A stretch of 17,956 nt of DNA from an uncultured Paracoccaceae bacterium (GCA_937132145.1 CAKZNY010000374.1:1-17956); one strand, 5' to 3'; counted from the stretch's first letter, positions 7,785 to 16,876 are shown. The notes: a model not told the origin generated them from the sequence alone. Made by a program: numbers and translations.

Positions 7785-9179
7785 ATGTCTAATGTCGTCA
7801 CGCGCTTCGCCCCCTCGCCCACCGGTTTCCTTCATATTGGAAGTGCGAGGACGGCCCTGTTCAACTGGCTATTCGCCCGTAACCAAGGTGGAAAATTCCT
7901 GCTGCGCATCGAGGATACGGACCGCAAGCGCTATAGCCCCGAAGCGGTTGAGGCGATTTATGACGGGATGCGGTGGTTGGGCCTCGATTGGGACGAGGAA
8001 CCGATCAGCCAGTTCAGCCGCGTTGATCGCCATGCCAAGGTTGCCCATGAATTGCTAACAAACGGGGCGGCCTATAAATGTTATTCGACTAAAGAGGAAA
8101 TAGATGCGTTTCGCACGGCGGCGCGTGCCGCAAAACGCCCGCCTCTGTTCCGCTCGCCTTGGCGCGATGCTGATTCGACGGCGCCTGATGTCCCCTACGT
8201 TGTGCGTCTCAAAGCCCCGCGCGAGGGGGAAACGACGATTATCGATCAGGTTCAAGGCAGTGTGACGTGGAAAAACGAAACGCTGGACGACATGATTTTG
8301 CTGCGCTCTGACGGAACGCCGACGTATATGCTGGCGGTTGTTGTCGACGATCACGATATGGGCGTGACACATGTTATTCGCGGCGACGATCACCTGACCA
8401 ATGCGGCGCGTCAAAGCCTAATTTATAAAGGCATGGGCTGGGATTTGCCGATTTACGCGCATATTCCACTGATCCATGGGCCTGACGGCGCGAAACTGTC
8501 GAAACGGCATGGCGCGCTCGGCGTTGATGCGTACCGCGATATGGGATATCTGCCCGCCGCCATGCGAAACTACCTCGCGCGCCTTGGTTGGAGCCATGGT
8601 GACGATGACTTTTTCACCACCCAACAGGCCGTCGAGTGGTTTAGTCTCGACAAAATCGGAAAATCGCCGGCGCGCTTCGATTTCAAGAAGTTAGAAAACC
8701 TTTCCGGTCAACATATCCGCGCGACAGATAATGTCGAATTATTGCAGGAGATCGAGAAATTTGTTGCGTCGCAGCATTTGCCAGAGCTGACACAACGACA
8801 TCGCGAAATGTTTATTTCGGGTATGGATAGCATCAAGGAACGCGCGAAAACATTGCCAGAACTAATGGATATTGCTTATTATTTCCTTGGTGAACGCCCC
8901 TTTAAGCCAGATGCGAAAGCAGGGCACTTCATGAATACGGTATCCCGTGGTATGCTGAATAGATTGACTTCGCGGTTGCGTACTGTTACGTGGAGCCTAG
9001 AAGAACTGGAGGCGGTAATTCGCGATTTTGCCGAGGTCGAAGACCTTAAACTTGGCAAGGTGGCGCAGCCCCTTCGGGTCGCTCTAACAGGGCGAACAGT
9101 GTCGCCGAGTGTGTTTGATATGATGGTGCAGCTCGGCAAAGACGAATGCATCGCACGGCTGGAGGATGCCTCTCGCTGA
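7785..9179 (+). CDS. gltX: Glutamyl-tRNA synthetase (class I)
   Basis: GltX charges tRNA-Glu with glutamate in the cytoplasm; in alphaproteobacteria one of two paralogues often also charges tRNA-Gln for later amidation. The 464-residue length is standard. Visible: the HIGH-type motif HIGS at 17-20 in [16 protein letters not shown] at 41-46, the RGDDHLTN stretch at 199-206, and the KMSKS-type loop KLSKR at 237-241, followed by an all-helical anticodon-binding domain. The Zn-binding cysteines of the E. coli enzyme are not conserved (only Cys99 remains; Ser101 follows), as in many related enzymes. AAAGG 7 bases before the ATG is a good ribosome-binding site. It precedes gltA in the same direction by 98 bases. 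Which paralogue it is cannot be decided here. Confidence 0.96.
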   Translation: MSNVVTRFAPSPTGFLHIGSARTALFNWLFARNQGGKFLLRIEDTDRKRYSPEAVEAIYDGMRWLGLDWDEEPISQFSRVDRHAKVAHELLTNGAAYKCYSTKEEIDAFRTAARAAKRPPLFRSPWRDADSTAPDVPYVVRLKAPREGETTIIDQVQGSVTWKNETLDDMILLRSDGTPTYMLAVVVDDHDMGVTHVIRGDDHLTNAARQSLIYKGMGWDLPIYAHIPLIHGPDGAKLSKRHGALGVDAYRDMGYLPAAMRNYLARLGWSHGDDDFFTTQQAVEWFSLDKIGKSPARFDFKKLENLSGQHIRATDNVELLQEIEKFVASQHLPELTQRHREMFISGMDSIKERAKTLPELMDIAYYFLGERPFKPDAKAGHFMNTVSRGMLNRLTSRLRTVTWSLEELEAVIRDFAEVEDLKLGKVAQPLRVALTGRTVSPSVFDMMVQLGKDECIARLEDASR

Positions 9180-9181
9180 TG

Positions 9182-9204
9182 TTCGATCGGGTTCCCGTTT
9201 CGAA
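9182..9204 (+). other. Imperfect stem-loop just after gltX
   Basis: Two bases after the gltX stop, TTCGA (9182-9186) can pair with TCGAA (9200-9204) and CGGG (9188-9191) with CCCG (9194-9197), with one unpaired base on one side and two on the other. The inner loop would be only two bases, so the innermost pairs probably open. There is no T-run after it, so it is not a standard intrinsic terminator; it may be a weak 3' end or a chance palindrome. Confidence 0.3.
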
Positions 9205-9218
9205 GGTCAACGCTCGGC

Positions 9219-9247
9219 TTGCTTGCTAGCGTGCAGATTGATGAAAT
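9219..9247 (+). promoter_or_regulatory. Candidate gltA promoter (TTGCTT-N17-TGAAAT)
   Basis: In the 98-base gap before gltA, TTGCTT at 9219-9224 and TGAAAT at 9242-9247 are separated by 17 bases and partly match sigma70 hexamers. Transcription would begin about 25 bases before the ATG, leaving a short leader with the ribosome-binding site. The match is modest and other positions are possible. Confidence 0.3.
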
Positions 9248-9248
9248 G

Positions 9249-9261
9249 GGCCCGAGGGGCC
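9249..9261 (+). other. Small GC-rich palindrome upstream of the gltA ribosome-binding site
   Basis: GGCCC (9249-9253) and GGGCC (9257-9261) form a 5-bp perfect stem with a GAG loop. It ends 6 bases before the GAGG ribosome-binding site (9268-9271) of gltA. It could be a protein site at the start of transcription or a minor leader hairpin; its size gives little support for either. Confidence 0.25.
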
Positions 9262-9277
9262 GAATATGAGGTAGAGA

Positions 9278-10576
9278 ATGGTATCGGATAGCAAAAAATC
9301 AGCGAAACTAACATTTGGCGATCAGGAGATAGATCTTCCGATCTACAGCCCCACTTTAGGGCCAGATGTTATTGATATCCGCAAGCTGTACGCGCAAGGC
9401 GATGTTTTCACCTATGACCCGGGTTTTACGTCCACCGCGTCGTGCGAATCCGCGATCACCTTCATCGATGGCGAAAAAGGCGAGCTGCTTTACCGTGGCT
9501 ACCCAATCGACCAGCTTGCAGAAAAGTCTCACTTTCTTGAGGTTTGCTACCTTCTTTTATACGGCGAGCTGCCAACAGCCGCACAACTGGACGAATTCAT
9601 TCCGCGCGTGACACGTCACACGATGTTGCACGAACAAATGGCGTATTTCTTCCGTGGTTTCCGTCGTGATGCACATCCGATGTCGATTATCTGCGGTGTG
9701 CAGGGGGCGATGTCGTCGTTCTACCACGACTCAACTGACATTAATGATCCATGGCAGCGCGAAGTTGCCTCGATCCGGATGATTGCCAAAATGCCGACTG
9801 TTGCGGCTTGGGCCTACAAGTATTCGATTGGCCAGCCTTTCATCTACCCACGCAACGATCTGGATTACGCGTCCAACTTCTTGCACATGTGTTTTGCGGT
9901 TCCGGCCGAAGAATACAACGTAGACCCGATCATTGCCCGCGCGATGGACCGTATTTTCACACTTCACGCGGATCACGAGCAGAACGCGTCGACTTCGACG
10001 GTTCGTCTTGCTGGTTCATCTGGTGCTAACCCGTTTGCGTGTATCGCGGCCGGTATTGCCTGTCTTTGGGGCCCTGCCCACGGTGGCGCGAACGAGGCGG
10101 CATTGAACATGTTGCGCGAAATTGGCACGGTTGACCGCATTCCTGAATACATCGCGCGCGCGAAAGACAAGAACGATCCGTTCCGTCTTATGGGCTTTGG
10201 CCACCGCGTTTACAAAAACTTCGACCCGCGCGCCAAGGTTATGAAGGAATCGGCGGACGAGGTTCTGGGCTTGTTAGGGATTGAGGATAATCCGACACTT
10301 CAGGTCGCCAAGGAATTGGAGCGCATCGCGCTATCCGACCCGTATTTCATCGAGAAAAAACTGTATCCGAACGTCGATTTCTACTCCGGCATCATTCTGG
10401 ACGCGATTGGCTTCCCGACCTCCATGTTCACGCCGATCTTCGCACTGGCGCGCACAGTTGGCTGGATTGCACAGTGGAAAGAGATGATTGCAGATCCAAC
10501 ACAGAAAATCGGTCGCCCGCGGCAATTGTATACTGGCGCAAAACATCGCGACTATATCGACGTAGAAAACCGCTAA
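9278..10576 (+). CDS. gltA: Citrate synthase (type II)
   Basis: GltA condenses acetyl-CoA and oxaloacetate to citrate, the entry step of the TCA cycle. The 432-residue length and N-terminal extension fit the hexameric, NADH-sensitive type II enzymes of Gram-negative bacteria; allosteric control is inferred from the family. The catalytic residues are visible: His268 in GPAHGG, His309 in GFGHRVYK and Asp367 in YPNVDFYSG. Also typical are [12 protein letters not shown] at 230-241, the C-terminal [14 protein letters not shown] stretch and [14 protein letters not shown] at 9268-9271, 6 bases before the ATG, supports the start. It is followed at once by a strong terminator. Paralogous methylcitrate synthases are usually shorter and lack the N-terminal domain, so that reading is unlikely. 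Confidence 0.97.
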   Translation: MVSDSKKSAKLTFGDQEIDLPIYSPTLGPDVIDIRKLYAQGDVFTYDPGFTSTASCESAITFIDGEKGELLYRGYPIDQLAEKSHFLEVCYLLLYGELPTAAQLDEFIPRVTRHTMLHEQMAYFFRGFRRDAHPMSIICGVQGAMSSFYHDSTDINDPWQREVASIRMIAKMPTVAAWAYKYSIGQPFIYPRNDLDYASNFLHMCFAVPAEEYNVDPIIARAMDRIFTLHADHEQNASTSTVRLAGSSGANPFACIAAGIACLWGPAHGGANEAALNMLREIGTVDRIPEYIARAKDKNDPFRLMGFGHRVYKNFDPRAKVMKESADEVLGLLGIEDNPTLQVAKELERIALSDPYFIEKKLYPNVDFYSGIILDAIGFPTSMFTPIFALARTVGWIAQWKEMIADPTQKIGRPRQLYTGAKHRDYIDVENR

Positions 10577-10582
10577 TATGAA

Positions 10583-10610
10583 AACGCCGGAGCAACCCTC
10601 CGGCGTTTTT
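10583..10610. terminator. Bidirectional intrinsic terminator between gltA and lpxB
   Basis: AACGCCGGAG (10583-10592) pairs perfectly with CTCCGGCGTT (10598-10607) around a 5-base loop, CAACC. On the plus strand the GC-rich part of the stem is followed by five T; read on the minus strand it is followed by four T. It lies six bases after the gltA stop and two bases after the lpxB stop, so one hairpin should end both convergent transcripts. Confidence 0.92.
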
Positions 10611-10612
10611 CG

Positions 10613-11797
10613 TTAGGACTGTTCGATGAAATTCAAAACCGATTTCGCCGCCCTGTTTCCGGAGGCATCATCACCCTTCCCCAGCATGTCCATGGCGCGC
10701 AAAGACACAGCTAGCTGTGCTTCGCGGGCCTCGGCATTATCCAGAAGGCTCTTGACCGAGTAATAGATGTTATCGGCTGTGCATTCTTCGAGCAAAAACT
10801 CGGGCACAGCGTTCGTATCTGTCAAAAGGTTAACCAGCGTTGCAGTTGAAACCCGCACCATTCGGCGTTTAATGAAAGCCGTAAGCCAGTGCATTTTATA
10901 GGCAATGACCATCGGCGTTTCGGCGGCAGCCAGTTCCAACGAAACGGTTCCCGAAGCAGCGAGCGCAACGTCCGACGCCTTATAACAAGCCCGCTTTCGA
11001 TCCTCGGACTCCTTAGACGACATTTCACGTGGGTCGAGGATAGTTACATCCAGACCGTTGAAAATCTCCTTAATCAATTCCACGCGCGCGCCGACGGACG
11101 GGATAGCAATTTTTAGATTGGGGTAATCTTGCCTTAACCTTTCGACAACCTCCCGAAAAACGGGCCCGAGCCGTGTGACTTCGCTGGTTCGCGACCCCGG
11201 GAGGAGGGTCAGCAATTGCGCGCCGCTTGCCATGCCTATCTCGCTGCGAAACGTTATCGCCTGAGCATCTGTTGCCTGCCGTTCTGTTGTAATCGGGTGC
11301 CCGACAAAATCGCAGGTCATGCCCTCGGCTTCCATATAGGGTGGCTCGAACGGCAAAAGTGCTAAGACATGGTTAACAAAGCGCGCCATTTTAGCCGCCC
11401 GTTTTGGGCGCCAAGCCCAAACGGAAGGGGCTACATAATGTATGACGCGAAGCGCAGGCATTTGGATTTTAACGCGCTTGGCCACGCGAAAACAGAAATC
11501 CGGACTGTCGATTGTAATCAAGGCCGTCGGATTTGCGCGTTCAATCGCCACTGCGGTTTCCTTAATGCGGCGCAATAGCTGGCGTATTTTGGGCAGCACC
11601 TCGGCAATCCCCATAACCGAAAGTTCATCCATCGGGAAAATGCTTTTCAGCCCCTGATCAATCATCAAAGGGCCGCCAACACCGATGAAATTCACCGTAC
11701 CGCCATGCTCGGACTTAAGACCTTGCATCAATGCGGCCCCAAGCCGATCACCGGAGCTTTCCCCCGCAATGATGAAAAAGGTTAAAGTGCTGTTCAT
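10613..11797 (-). CDS. lpxB: Lipid A disaccharide synthase
   Basis: LpxB (family GT19) joins UDP-2,3-diacylglucosamine and lipid X to form the tetraacyl disaccharide of lipid A, as a peripheral protein on the cytoplasmic face of the inner membrane. The 394 residues match the family. Visible motifs: AGESSGDRLGA at 11-21, IDSPDF at 96-101, HYVAPSVWAWR at 120-130, FVGHP at 164-168, LPGSRTSEV near 195-205, and SGTVSLELAAAETPMV in the C-terminal nucleotide-binding half. It is the last gene of the leftward operon. Its ATG overlaps the lpxI stop by 4 bases, so translation is probably coupled, and the shared terminator follows. Its substrate UDP-2,3-diacylglucosamine also feeds LpxI, encoded just upstream. 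Confidence 0.96.
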   Translation of the reverse strand: MNSTLTFFIIAGESSGDRLGAALMQGLKSEHGGTVNFIGVGGPLMIDQGLKSIFPMDELSVMGIAEVLPKIRQLLRRIKETAVAIERANPTALITIDSPDFCFRVAKRVKIQMPALRVIHYVAPSVWAWRPKRAAKMARFVNHVLALLPFEPPYMEAEGMTCDFVGHPITTERQATDAQAITFRSEIGMASGAQLLTLLPGSRTSEVTRLGPVFREVVERLRQDYPNLKIAIPSVGARVELIKEIFNGLDVTILDPREMSSKESEDRKRACYKASDVALAASGTVSLELAAAETPMVIAYKMHWLTAFIKRRMVRVSTATLVNLLTDTNAVPEFLLEECTADNIYYSVKSLLDNAEAREAQLAVSLRAMDMLGKGDDASGNRAAKSVLNFIEQS

Positions 11798-12651
11798 TCT
11801 TTGGGCCTAACCCACAAGAATATGCCAAGGTCGTTTGCCATGGATACAGTTTCGGCGCGGTGCAAAACCATCACGCCTCCGGCCTCAATAACAACGCCGG
11901 ATAGCCCTGCTTTATGGGCGGCTCGAATTGTATCAGGACCGATGGTTGGTAAATCCACACGCAAATCTTGCTCGGGTTTTGGGGCTTTCAAAAGCACGCC
12001 TTGCCCACCGTTCGGGTTATGCACATATCCGTCGCGATTATTTTTCACGAAGGTCAGCATCGTGTCTGTTCCTTGAATGCTCTCTAGCCCGAGGCAAATT
12101 CCTTGCCCGACCACCGCCCCTTGCCCGACATCCATGCGCCCCAAACCATTAACAATCTCGGCGGCGCGGGCGGCGTCAAGCACGTCATCGTCACTGGGTT
12201 TAACATTGGTTAACACACCGGCCTGCGGGATAAGGCTTGGCAGAACGTCATGTGCGGCCAATACGGTGAAATCATTTGCCTCGAAAAAACGGATGATGGA
12301 ACTTAGAGTTGCATCGTCGCCGGCCTTCATGGTCTCGGTCAAAATGGTGGCTAATTCGCGCCCTTTGTCGTCAAGTTTACCAACATCGATACTTTCGCGA
12401 AACATCGCGCCGACCATGACGATTTCCAAGCAGTTAGCCCGTTGCATCTGGTCGATTAATTGACCCGTTCTCTCAAAAATAGCCGGAATGACGGGGTGCG
12501 TTGATGCCCAGCCCAGCGGGATGTTTTCGAATTCCACAACCGAGTATTTACGGCCTGACGCCCGACATTCCTCGGCCAATAAACGCGGCAGATCCCCACG
12601 ACCAGCAATGATTGCGAGTCCGATGTTAGTGTGATCGCGCGCGGCGTTCAT
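11794..12651 (-). CDS. lpxI: UDP-2,3-diacylglucosamine diphosphatase LpxI
   Basis: LpxI hydrolyses UDP-2,3-diacylglucosamine to 2,3-diacylglucosamine 1-phosphate (lipid X) plus UMP. It replaces the unrelated LpxH in alphaproteobacteria and was characterised in Caulobacter. The 285 residues fit the family (former DUF1009). Visible: GLAIIAGRGDLP at 11-22, MVGAMFR at 79-85, and in the C-terminal domain DLPTIGPDT at 233-241, carrying the conserved aspartates of the active-site region, and IEAGGVMVLHR at 255-265. It sits between lpxA and lpxB, starting two bases after the lpxA stop and overlapping lpxB by 4 bases. The ribosome-binding site is weak, consistent with coupled translation. Confidence 0.94.
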   Translation of the reverse strand: MNAARDHTNIGLAIIAGRGDLPRLLAEECRASGRKYSVVEFENIPLGWASTHPVIPAIFERTGQLIDQMQRANCLEIVMVGAMFRESIDVGKLDDKGRELATILTETMKAGDDATLSSIIRFFEANDFTVLAAHDVLPSLIPQAGVLTNVKPSDDDVLDAARAAEIVNGLGRMDVGQGAVVGQGICLGLESIQGTDTMLTFVKNNRDGYVHNPNGGQGVLLKAPKPEQDLRVDLPTIGPDTIRAAHKAGLSGVVIEAGGVMVLHRAETVSMANDLGIFLWVRPKE

Positions 12652-12653
12652 GC

Positions 12654-13463
12654 TTATTCGTCACTTTTGGGTAGCAAAAATGAACGCGCACTGTCGGCCA
12701 GCAGAAAATCGACGATGTCGCAAACCAGTTCATTGTCGCCATGTTTATCCCGAGCCTTTTGTGCCCGTTCTTTCAGGGTTCCTCCCCCATCGAAAATTTC
12801 CGAGAACGACGCCCGCAGACCATTGATCATAGCTTTATCAACACCGCGTCGTTTCAGGCCGATAAGGTTCAATCCACCAAGGTTTGCGCGCTCCGACAAT
12901 GCCATGCCATACGGGATCACATCAGCAACCACGGCCGCAAGTCCGCCGATGATCGCGCCTTTTCCGACGTTTACGAATTGGTGAACGCCGCTGAGCGCGC
13001 CGATAATAACATCGTCACCAATGGTGACGTGCCCGGCCACAGACGCATGATTGGCCAGAACCACACGATCCCCGACCTGTGCGTCGTGCCCGATGTGTGA
13101 GCCAAGCATTAACAAACAGTTATCACCAATCCGCGTGGTTCCAGTGCCGCCTTTCGTGCCGGGATTAACCGTAACGCCCTCGCGGATCATGCAGTTTTCA
13201 CCGATCTCCAGATAGGTTTGCTCGCCTGCATATTTCAAGTCTTGCGGTTGATGTCCGACGGAGGCGTGCGGCCAGATTCGGGTGCTCGCCCCGATCTTGG
13301 TGTAGCCCGCGATCACGACATGGCTGAAAAGTTCGACATTTTCACCAAGCGTCACATTTGGACCAACATGGCAAAACGGGCCAATTTTGCAATTGGCGCC
13401 TATGATGGCACCATCCTCGACGACGGTAGAGGCGTGGATTGTGGCGGTTGTATCAACAGACAT
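12654..13463 (-). CDS. lpxA: UDP-N-acetylglucosamine acyltransferase
   Basis: LpxA moves a 3-hydroxyacyl chain from acyl carrier protein to the 3-OH of UDP-GlcNAc, the first step of lipid A synthesis; it is a cytoplasmic trimer. The 269 residues show left-handed beta-helix hexapeptide repeats from about residue 8 to 185, with the family signature QPQDLKYAGE at 72-81 and the catalytic base His126 in GSHIGHDAQVG, matching His125 of E. coli. The C-terminal helical domain follows (LNLIGLKRRG near 195-205). It begins two bases after the fabZ stop, with AAGGG 7 bases before the ATG. FabZ and LpxA both use 3-hydroxyacyl-ACP, so their co-expression ties lipid A to fatty-acid supply. Confidence 0.96.
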   Translation of the reverse strand: MSVDTTATIHASTVVEDGAIIGANCKIGPFCHVGPNVTLGENVELFSHVVIAGYTKIGASTRIWPHASVGHQPQDLKYAGEQTYLEIGENCMIREGVTVNPGTKGGTGTTRIGDNCLLMLGSHIGHDAQVGDRVVLANHASVAGHVTIGDDVIIGALSGVHQFVNVGKGAIIGGLAAVVADVIPYGMALSERANLGGLNLIGLKRRGVDKAMINGLRASFSEIFDGGGTLKERAQKARDKHGDNELVCDIVDFLLADSARSFLLPKSDE

Positions 13464-13465
13464 AA

Positions 13466-13945
13466 TCAGCCCTTGTTTACGTCTTCGGGGGGAACAATCA
13501 TCGCGGTGAATTCTGCTTCGGCGACGGTAGTGCCGTTTACTTTGCCCTCGCCCCAGAATTTCCAGATTTTGCCGCGTCCACGAATAACTTTGATGTGTAG
13601 CTCCAAGGCGTCGCCGGGTTGCACTATTTTGCGGAATTTCACTTTGTCCATCGACATGAAATATACCAACATTCCTGCATCGATCAGCTTAAGAGTTGTG
13701 CCGACCAGAACACCGGCAGTCTGCGCCATGGCCTCGATGATAAGGACACCGGGCATTACGGCTTTATCCGGGAAATGACCCTGAAAATGCGGCTCGTTAG
13801 CCGTTACCATTTTGATGCCGACGGCGCTCTCGTTTAAGCAAATTTCTTTAACGGCATCGATTAGCAGAAACGGATACCGATGCGGTATCATGCGTTTGAT
13901 TTCTGAAAGGTCGGCGGATGTGACTTCTGTCGCGGTGTCGGACAT
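13466..13945 (-). CDS. fabZ: 3-hydroxyacyl-ACP dehydratase FabZ
   Basis: FabZ dehydrates 3-hydroxyacyl-ACP to trans-2-enoyl-ACP in fatty-acid elongation and competes with LpxA for the same thioester. The 159-residue hot-dog protein has the catalytic pair His57 in HFQGHFP and Glu71 in IEAMAQ, plus the N-terminal IPHRYPFLLID signature at 20-30. FabZ rather than FabA is indicated by this signature, the catalytic Glu and the lpxA neighbour. The start lies three bases after the skp stop; AAGGA in the last codons of skp, about 8 bases before the ATG, serves as ribosome-binding site. No defect seen. Confidence 0.96.
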   Translation of the reverse strand: MSDTATEVTSADLSEIKRMIPHRYPFLLIDAVKEICLNESAVGIKMVTANEPHFQGHFPDKAVMPGVLIIEAMAQTAGVLVGTTLKLIDAGMLVYFMSMDKVKFRKIVQPGDALELHIKVIRGRGKIWKFWGEGKVNGTTVAEAEFTAMIVPPEDVNKG

Positions 13946-13948
13946 GTG

Positions 13949-14503
13949 TTATTCCTTTTCGATGGCCAAATCCGGGTTCAGTTCAAAGGCCCTGTTGAGT
14001 ATCTCGATTGCTTCCAGTGTTATATCCAAATTTCTATTAAACAAAAGGACCGATCGTTGATCGATGATAGCACTCGCGCGATATCTCAGCATAATTTCAC
14101 TTAAAAACGGAGCTGCAATAATCAAAAACTGTCGGCGTAGGCCATCAATCGATTGCTGCATTTTCACATCTTTTAGCAATTGGGATGCACGCGCGGCCTG
14201 TACTCGAATGTCGAAATCTTCGGAAAGTTGGCGGAATTCTTCGACGCTTACCTCGCTACGTATTTCGGTCAGACGTTTTTCCTCAACCACGAAAGCATCA
14301 CTGATAAGACGGCTTTCTTGCAACAAAACAGTGCGCTTTTCGGCTTGAATAAGCAGCATCGCTTGCCCGAGTTTGGAGTTGTTAAATAGCCCGTCCTGAT
14401 CCAGAACCAAAATAGGTTGGGGGAAAACGGTTGGAAAATCCGTCTGTGCAATGGATAGCGTGGCGTAAGACATAAGCCCAATTAGCAGTGCCAGAACACG
14501 CAT
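13949..14503 (-). CDS. skp: Periplasmic chaperone, Skp/OmpH family
   Basis: Skp-type chaperones hold unfolded outer-membrane proteins in the periplasm on the way to BamA. From the ATG at 14503 the protein has 184 residues and starts with a good signal peptide (MRVLALLIGLMSYATLSIAQ, cut near Ala19-Gln20). An in-frame TTG at 14536 would add eleven polar residues before the signal and has no ribosome-binding site, so I prefer the ATG. Then comes ILVLDQDGLFNNSKLG, the OmpH-family start, a long charged, probably coiled-coil helical region (mature part about 45-125), and the closing FLSEIMLRYRASAIID region. It lies between bamA (35 bases upstream) and fabZ (3 bases downstream). Sequence identity to classic Skp is probably low; placement and pattern carry the call. 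Confidence 0.85.
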   Translation of the reverse strand: MRVLALLIGLMSYATLSIAQTDFPTVFPQPILVLDQDGLFNNSKLGQAMLLIQAEKRTVLLQESRLISDAFVVEEKRLTEIRSEVSVEEFRQLSEDFDIRVQAARASQLLKDVKMQQSIDGLRRQFLIIAAPFLSEIMLRYRASAIIDQRSVLLFNRNLDITLEAIEILNRAFELNPDLAIEKE

Positions 14504-14538
14504 AAACTGTGATTTGTATGCTGCTTCAATACCCAAAG

Positions 14539-16857
14539 CTAGAACCGTGTGGAAATCGCGACGCTGAAGTTTTGGATTATATCGTCAGCTTCGTACAAAA
14601 TCGGGAACGCATAGCTGAATTCCAATGGTCCCAGCGGGGAGGTCCAGAAAAGGCTGACACCCGAGGCGGCGCGAATATACATGCCATCGTCAACGCCACT
14701 AATATTACCCAGTTCCCAAACACTGCCTGCCTCGGCGAATACGCCGCCATAAATGCCTGAGTCTTCGCCAAATCCAATCGGGAAACTACCTTGCAGGCGA
14801 ACCACGCCGTAGTAGTTGCCTCCAATCGCGTCATTGTTTGTCGAACCGATATCGCGCGGACCTATGCCGCCATTGGCGAATCCTTTGAGGGAGTTACCGC
14901 CGAGGAAGAACCTGTCGGTTACGCGACTGTTCGAGCCGTCTGTGGAAACAAGAGCGCCACCTTCAACTTCAGCAGAAAGGACAAGGTTGTCATCAAAAAA
15001 GGCCGTGTAGCCTTTGGCGCGAACAACGGTTTTGGAGTAATTCAAATCACCGCCCAAGCCTGCTATTTCTTCGTCCAATGTAATTATGAAGCCAGAAACA
15101 GGATTAACGCGCGAATTACGACGATCATAAGATAGCGTAATACCTACCGATGAAGTGATTTGCGGGCCGGTTTGATCCGCAAGAATAATTGGCGACGCAC
15201 CACCTGCTACATCCCGAATTTCATCACTTGAAAGCCGATAGCTAATCTTCATACGCGTGTTTTCGCCAAGCGCAAAGCGAACATTAGGTTCAAAACCGAA
15301 GTTAGTCGTCTGGAAGGAGGATTCGCTGCGGTCCGAGTTTCGGAAATATAGGCTAAATCCGGCGGCAAGATCACGGTCAAATAGCGCTGGCTCGGTAAAG
15401 CTTAGCGAGAATATCTGTGCTTTTTCACCGTAGCTAAGTTCCAGCGCGAAGTCCTGCCCGCGACCAAGGAGATTCTTTTCGCTAAGGTTAATCAATCCAC
15501 TAAACCCGGCACTAGACGAATATCCCAACGCGAAGCCAATGCTACCTGTTGGGATATCCTGCACATCAACGTCTACAATTACTTTGTCAGGCGAAGAACC
15601 CTCGCGCACGGAAACATTGGTTCCCCCGAAAATCCTCAAGCCGCGAAGCTTGTCAGCCGCGATTGCCATTTTGCGGGCATTAAAGGCGTCCCCTTCAACG
15701 AAATCGAACTGGCGCCGAATTACGCGTTCAACTGTGCCCGTGTTACCACCGATATCAATACGCTCGACATATACACGGCGGCCGGAAACCAGCTCGAAGT
15801 TGACATCAACGGTACGGTCAGCATTGTTTTTGGTGTAGTTGGGGTTAACACGCAGGAAAGGCAGGCCTTGCTTCACGGCCGCGGCTTCGATTTTCTCGAC
15901 AACCTCGTTCACATCATCAATGGAATATGTTCGGCCAGCGCGAATTTTCACAAACTTCTCGAATGCGTCCGTGTCAACGCCATTGATTGACGACGAAATA
16001 GTTGCCTCGCCAAAGGTGTATTTGAAACCTTCATTCACGGTATGGGTCAGATAATAGCCGCTACGATCAGCCGATAGTTCCGCGACGGAGGACAGAACCT
16101 CGAAGTCGATATAGCCTTTATTTGTGTAGTAATCCGTCAGTTTCTGGCGATCCAGAGCAATCGAATTGGCATCAACGGTATTTCCTTGCAGGAAGAACGA
16201 CAGCGCGCCCGTCTCGTTGGTTTCGATAACACCGCGTAGACGGCGATCAGAATACGCCGCGTTCCCTACAAAACTGATACGCTTAACACCGGCCACGTCG
16301 GATTCTGTAACTTCGAACACCAGATTCACACGCCCTTCGGACACGGGGATAATCACGGGGTTAACCGAAACATCAACGCGCCCCTGTTGGGCGTAAAGCT
16401 GCGCGATGGTCTGGGCGTCTGACTGCGCCGTCAACCGGTTGAATGGGCGGCGAACAGAAGATTGGATAATTGCGGCGAGTGCATCATCCTTAAGGATTTT
16501 GTTACCCTCGAAAGCGATACCGATGATCGTGGGGTTTTCGACGACTATGATAACCAGAGTGGAACCGGATACTCGAAGCTCTACATTTTCGAACATTCCT
16601 GAATCGTAAAGGCGGCGGAGAACGGCATTAATGTCGCCAGGCGTGAGATTCGTGCCAAAATTCACACCGGCAAAGTCCCGAATCGTCTGGGAGGGAATCA
16701 GTTTATTACCAGTAACCGAGATCGACGAAATAACTGCGGAATACGCAGGCGTAGCCAAAGTTGTTGTTACCAGTACAGGCGTAACAAAAGGCAAACTAAG
16801 GAAAATACTTGTAATACAAGACTTTACGGACAGTTTCTTAAGTAACACACGTTTCAT
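14539..16857 (-). CDS. bamA: Outer membrane protein assembly factor BamA
   Basis: BamA is the Omp85-family core of the BAM complex that folds beta-barrel proteins into the outer membrane. The 772-residue protein has a signal peptide (about 1-40, ending AYSA), five POTRA domains (about 41-425; the first begins ISSISVTGN) and a 16-strand barrel (about 430-772) ending in aromatic ISTRF, the usual outer-membrane sorting signal. The loop-6 motif, normally (V/I/L)RGF, reads LKGF here with Lys658 in place of the Arg, inside FFLGGNSLKGF; GGIGPRD follows as expected. AGGCGG 7 bases before the ATG is a fair ribosome-binding site. It follows rseP by 60 bases containing a stem-loop and precedes skp. No sign of truncation. 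Confidence 0.97.
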   Translation of the reverse strand: MKRVLLKKLSVKSCITSIFLSLPFVTPVLVTTTLATPAYSAVISSISVTGNKLIPSQTIRDFAGVNFGTNLTPGDINAVLRRLYDSGMFENVELRVSGSTLVIIVVENPTIIGIAFEGNKILKDDALAAIIQSSVRRPFNRLTAQSDAQTIAQLYAQQGRVDVSVNPVIIPVSEGRVNLVFEVTESDVAGVKRISFVGNAAYSDRRLRGVIETNETGALSFFLQGNTVDANSIALDRQKLTDYYTNKGYIDFEVLSSVAELSADRSGYYLTHTVNEGFKYTFGEATISSSINGVDTDAFEKFVKIRAGRTYSIDDVNEVVEKIEAAAVKQGLPFLRVNPNYTKNNADRTVDVNFELVSGRRVYVERIDIGGNTGTVERVIRRQFDFVEGDAFNARKMAIAADKLRGLRIFGGTNVSVREGSSPDKVIVDVDVQDIPTGSIGFALGYSSSAGFSGLINLSEKNLLGRGQDFALELSYGEKAQIFSLSFTEPALFDRDLAAGFSLYFRNSDRSESSFQTTNFGFEPNVRFALGENTRMKISYRLSSDEIRDVAGGASPIILADQTGPQITSSVGITLSYDRRNSRVNPVSGFIITLDEEIAGLGGDLNYSKTVVRAKGYTAFFDDNLVLSAEVEGGALVSTDGSNSRVTDRFFLGGNSLKGFANGGIGPRDIGSTNNDAIGGNYYGVVRLQGSFPIGFGEDSGIYGGVFAEAGSVWELGNISGVDDGMYIRAASGVSLFWTSPLGPLEFSYAFPILYEADDIIQNFSVAISTRF

Positions 16858-16876
16858 AAATAATCCGCCTATCTGC

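Noticed and set aside
9181..9194. GTTC-N6-GTTC after gltX, considered as a second SOS box
   Set aside because: The spacing is six, not the required seven, and the repeats are explained by the stem-loop at 9182-9204.
14504..14536. TTG start of skp directly after bamA
   Set aside because: It would put eleven polar residues before a good signal peptide and lacks a ribosome-binding site; the ATG at 14503 is preferred.
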